A program made the translations under genes and the position numbers. Shown one piece after another: positions 60,488-64,000 of a stretch of 64,000 nucleotides of DNA. Source of the stretch: Argopecten irradians. Taxonomy: Eukaryota; Mollusca; Bivalvia; Pectinida; Pectinidae. The notes under the pieces were generated by a model that ran no database searches, was not told the origin of the DNA, and saw only the letters and a list, made by a program, of their open reading frames with translations. Each line of letters opens with the position of its first letter. Positions within the stretch are counted from its first letter, which is position 1. Location of the stretch: the NCBI RefSeq assembly GCF_041381155.1, contig NC_091136.1, forward strand, positions 48,412,284 through 48,476,283, given 5' to 3'.

Positions 60488-61599
60488 TATTGTGATGTAC
60501 TATATGGTGAATAACTATGTCAAAATAAGCCTTAGAAAAGATATTGCTTTCAAAATGAATATCCATGTATCCTTTTCGTAAGCACAGCAAGTATCAAAGT
60601 AGTATTCTTTTGCCTTTTGCATAATTATATGAAAGTATTTTAAAGTAACCATAAGTCAATCACATGCTACTTATCAAATATCACATTCTTGTGTTTTCAT
60701 GAATTTTGTTCACTTTTGCATCTATGGATTATTTTCATGGACACATCATAGTCCTATTGGTGGAAGCCAAGCTTAGATGATTTATGAGTTGTTGTTAATT
60801 AAATTAATTAATCTCCTGACCACCATGTATTAGACTTTGCGTCTTTAATACAAGCTTGTCAATAAATAAGATTTTTTCTAGACCACAATTTTAGTGTGTT
60901 TTTGTTTTTAAAAATACTTATTTTCGCGACATTACAACACCTAACATTTTTTTCAGTGGCGATTTAATCATGTGTTTTGCAGTTTACAATACTATAGAAC
61001 AACGAAAACATAAGTTATAAGCTTTCACTATCATTGATGGATGCAAGAGATCAATTTTGAATCAGTTGTCCAGACACTATATTAATCTTCTGGTTACACT
61101 TTCATCTACTATCTAAGTAATCTATTAGGCATCAATATAGACATCAATTGAACCCAAAGATGATGAAGTTTAACAATTTAATTTCATATGAACACTCAAT
61201 TCTGTTGGTTAGATCTTTGAGGCTATTTTTTTCATCAACCGAAAAACTGTACATCGAATATTATGATGTCATACATACATGGCGTTTTCGTCTGAAATTT
61301 TAAAAGCGGCCAAACTGAACTATTAGATGAGATATCAATGCGCCTAAATGTAATTTGTTTTATTGTAACAGTAAGTAACAGAACGGGAATTATGCCTAAT
61401 TAGTACCTCATTGAGTTATTCAAATTGAAACGGTATTCACGATATCTTTTGTGTTTATGAAGTCATAGAAAAAACCAGACGGACATACTTTTTGATATTC
61501 ATATTCATTGAGAATTTGTCTGAGTTCATAAACCCCAAAAATATGGAGGATACTGGATTAAGACAAATTTCATGAAGCGCTACTTCGTGAAAAAAGTTG
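60488..61599. other. 3' flank of AFG2B
   Basis: Contains the AFG2B poly(A) signal candidate AATAAA at 60861-60866. No other gene or repeat recognised. Confidence 0.45.
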
Positions 61600-61601
61600 C
61601 C

Positions 61602-62053
61602 TCTGTTCAGTTGGCATTCATATTGGCTATGAATGTCAACTGAAAAACCTCCAATGCTTATTTCTACATTTTGTTACAACTTTATCAAGGAATCCTAGGG
61701 ATTTTTTTTGCATCTACAATGAGTTAATCATTCGTTATCGTCAAGGATGGAACAGCCGTTTGAACAGCCGTTTTCCGTGAACGCTGGCACGACAATTATG
61801 ATGTCACAATGATAATGACGTCATAATAAGTGCTTGAAGTTCATAGAATTTATGAATGCCAACTGCGCTTGGTAAGGTTGCATAGTGGGACTGCAGTGAA
61901 AATGTAAATATATAAATATATGAGTGATCGCTGGCACGACATTTGTGACGTCACAATGGTAATGACGTCATGATAAGCGATTGAAGTTCATAGTCTATAT
62001 GACCGCCAACTGCGCTTGGTAAGGTTACGTAATGGGACTGCAGTAAAAATGTA
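61602..62053 (+). repeat. CRE-bearing hairpin element with duplicated right half
   Basis: A hairpin formed by GTTGGCATTCATA and TATGAATGTCAACTGA at 61608-61650 is followed by a middle shared with 47940-48050. Then the terminal block (TGACGTCA, TTGAAGTTCATA, CAACTGCGCTTGGTAAGG, GGGACTGCAGT) appears twice, at 61790-61906 and 61920-62053. Confidence 0.6.
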
Positions 62054-62444
62054 AAAATAAATATGAGAATTTCATATTTCCGGCAAACACCATGTTATCA
62101 TCTATCATTACATTAGTTCACGTGTACCTACAACGCATTGTATTGACTATACGGATGGGTGAGCGCATAAATATGTTATGACTCATACTTGCATCTGTGG
62201 CGTCTCCTATACACTGATATAGATATCGGGATAGATGCTCTGATAAAACATATACACTACCTTGTTAAGAGGAAAAGCCTAGTATTAGATTTCCGTTTGT
62301 CGGAAACACTATATACTCATTATTCTATGCGAGTGTACATGTAGGTGATTTTGTGGATTTGAATATTTGAATAAATACGGTCGCTCGACAACCATTTCAC
62401 ACAAACATCCTCTTTGGTTTACCATTAGAGGTTATTATATGACA

Positions 62445-63365
62445 ATTTCGATATCGCACCCTTAATCAAGGGCCGCAGGCCCGAGGGCTGATATCAGGTC
62501 AAGGGCTGATAAAGGGTGCGATATCAAAATTGACATATCATAACCTTTTTATCACGCATTTTGAAAAAAAAAAGAGAAAGAAAATTTAACAATTTAAATA
62601 CATGTATTAAAATGTATTGATCGATGACCGATATTCCACTGGTCATAAGTGGAAAAACTTCATTACATGTACATGTAGATCTATATGTTTTTAACAAATA
62701 CATAATCCCCGGTTAAATGAACGAGTTGAAACACTGATTTTAATCAAAATTAACAAGATCAATTGAAGGCTAACTATATCACTTAAAAAATGATAATGTT
62801 CAACAAATTCCGGCAAAGCGGGTTAATTTCAGAATGATCAGTTTTACAACGGACAGGAATTATGAATTCGACGGGAAAAATAAACTACACGTATTAAACT
62901 GTCTAATTTATTCCCCTGTCTCTTCTTGTTGACAAACGCATGTCGTTGATTTTATTTATACCGAATAATTCTTTTTTTTATAGTTATGTGAATTGCGATG
63001 CTTTGTTTTCGGCACTGTGGACATTTTAACTCATTTCAACCTCATCTTAGTTAAGACAATATCTCCTGTAAAATCAATATGAAACAGACTATTTCTGATT
63101 TCTGATATATTTCTCAATACGTTTATCCGAGAGCTATTTTGAAATTGAAAATTGTATCCGTTACTCAACCTATCGTCTGTAGGAAGCTGAATCGAAGCGG
63201 CAACTCTAAAATCCGGAATAAAAACCCCGGATGACGTGATATCAGCCCGGGCCGATAACTGATATCAGCCCGGTAACTGATATCAGCCCAGGCTGATATC
63301 AAATTATGACGTCATAATGTGATATCAGCCCGGGTGCTGATATGACGGCACGGACATCACTAGTA
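62445..63365. repeat. Region bounded by GATATC-palindrome clusters
   Basis: The left cluster (62451-62535) has GATATCGCACCC ... GGGTGCGATATC with an AGGGCCGCAGGCCCGAGGGCT core. The right cluster (63237-63350) has five GATATCAGCCCGGG-type copies in both orientations and a TATGACGTCATA palindrome. The ~700 bp between is AT-rich without a gene. The two clusters may be ends of one element. Confidence 0.45.
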
Positions 63366-63369
63366 TCGC

Positions 63370-64000
63370 ACGGGCAAAACGTTCATTATCATAGATGGCT
63401 TAATGGTTTCTGTTTCGTTATAACGAAACCAGGAGTTTCAGAGATTTGCTGCTTGTTTGAAATATGCAGGATGATGATCGAATTGCGTTTGATATATGGT
63501 ATTGTAAGTATTAAAACGTGATGTTATCCTGCATTTGGAAGTTTATCAACAAGCTAGTTTACATATGGATACTTTATTAAAATTCAATAGCGGCAACACA
63601 TGGGTATACGTTATTTATACACAGTACCTATCAATATGCTATGCAACTCATGTTAATGTACTATAACGTATGTAAAACGAATAATAAAAACGCTGGTATT
63701 GCTTGATGAAAGTAGTTGAATTTTGTACAAAGCGATGTGACGTTGTTGACGACAGTGGTACACGGGCCTAGATACTCTCATGCACCTAATACACATCACT
63801 TTCAATACGACATGGGGCCTCGCCAATACTTTACTATTCAATACTATGTGGTTTAAATATCTCTTATCAAGGTAAACACCTTTCCACTATTGGCTCCTAA
63901 TAAGCCACACCCGCCGGCCGTCGACTACTCGGCTACCCCTAGCAATGGCCGCAAAACATCAACACGTTTAATACAACCTAACTTTGACGATCACAAGCTT
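63370..64000. other. Right edge, no gene recognised
   Basis: AT-rich sequence. A TTTCGTTATAACGAAA palindrome lies at about 63412-63427. No exon supported. Confidence 0.35.

Overview
This is eukaryotic, AT-rich, intron-rich metazoan DNA. The repeats point to a bivalve mollusc: two long elements combine ~160-bp tandem cores, an ACGG-type microsatellite and a terminal hairpin, the layout of the bivalve 'pearl'/BIV160-type, Helentron-associated repeats. The species cannot be named from sequence alone. No tRNA or rRNA gene, CRISPR array, retrovirus or LTR element was recognised.

Six multi- or single-exon genes were assembled by joining exons whose splice sites and phases agree, plus one unnamed microprotein. 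From left to right they are: an LRRC74A-like leucine-rich-repeat gene (minus, 2892-11819, 12 coding exons, 627 aa); a 91-aa two-helix membrane protein that resembles the complex IV assembly factor COX20 (minus, 17301-24609, 4 exons); NME6 (plus, 25700-26242, coding region without introns); a 67-aa single-helix microprotein (plus, 27951-28974, 2 exons); MRPL48/mL48 (plus, 34206-40620, 7 exons); MRPL54/mL54 (minus, 43299-47017, 2 exons); and the AAA ATPase AFG2B/SPATA5L1 (plus, 48474-60487, 8 exons, 806 aa). COX20, NME6, MRPL48 and MRPL54 all belong to mitochondrial gene expression or respiratory assembly, and AFG2B belongs to ribosome maturation. COX20-like/NME6 and MRPL54/AFG2B are head-to-head pairs.

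The rest is mainly mobile DNA: short inverted-repeat elements with clear 8-, 9- or 10-bp or TTAA target duplications, LINE fragments, a cyclophilin retropseudogene, a SINE relic, and long tandem arrays inside introns.

The most unusual signal is a set of four tandem arrays whose repeat unit spans a real exon-intron junction of a host gene. In AFG2B intron 3, about 50 copies of a ~46-bp unit repeat the end of exon 3 plus its 5' splice site. AFG2B intron 7 has an in-frame 57-bp version. LRRC74A has a degenerate array of the exon 6 end plus donor, and another of the acceptor plus exon 8 start. Every unit carries AG|GT at the junction, so each array is a ladder of decoy or alternative splice sites and a candidate snapshot of intron growth by AGGT tandem duplication.
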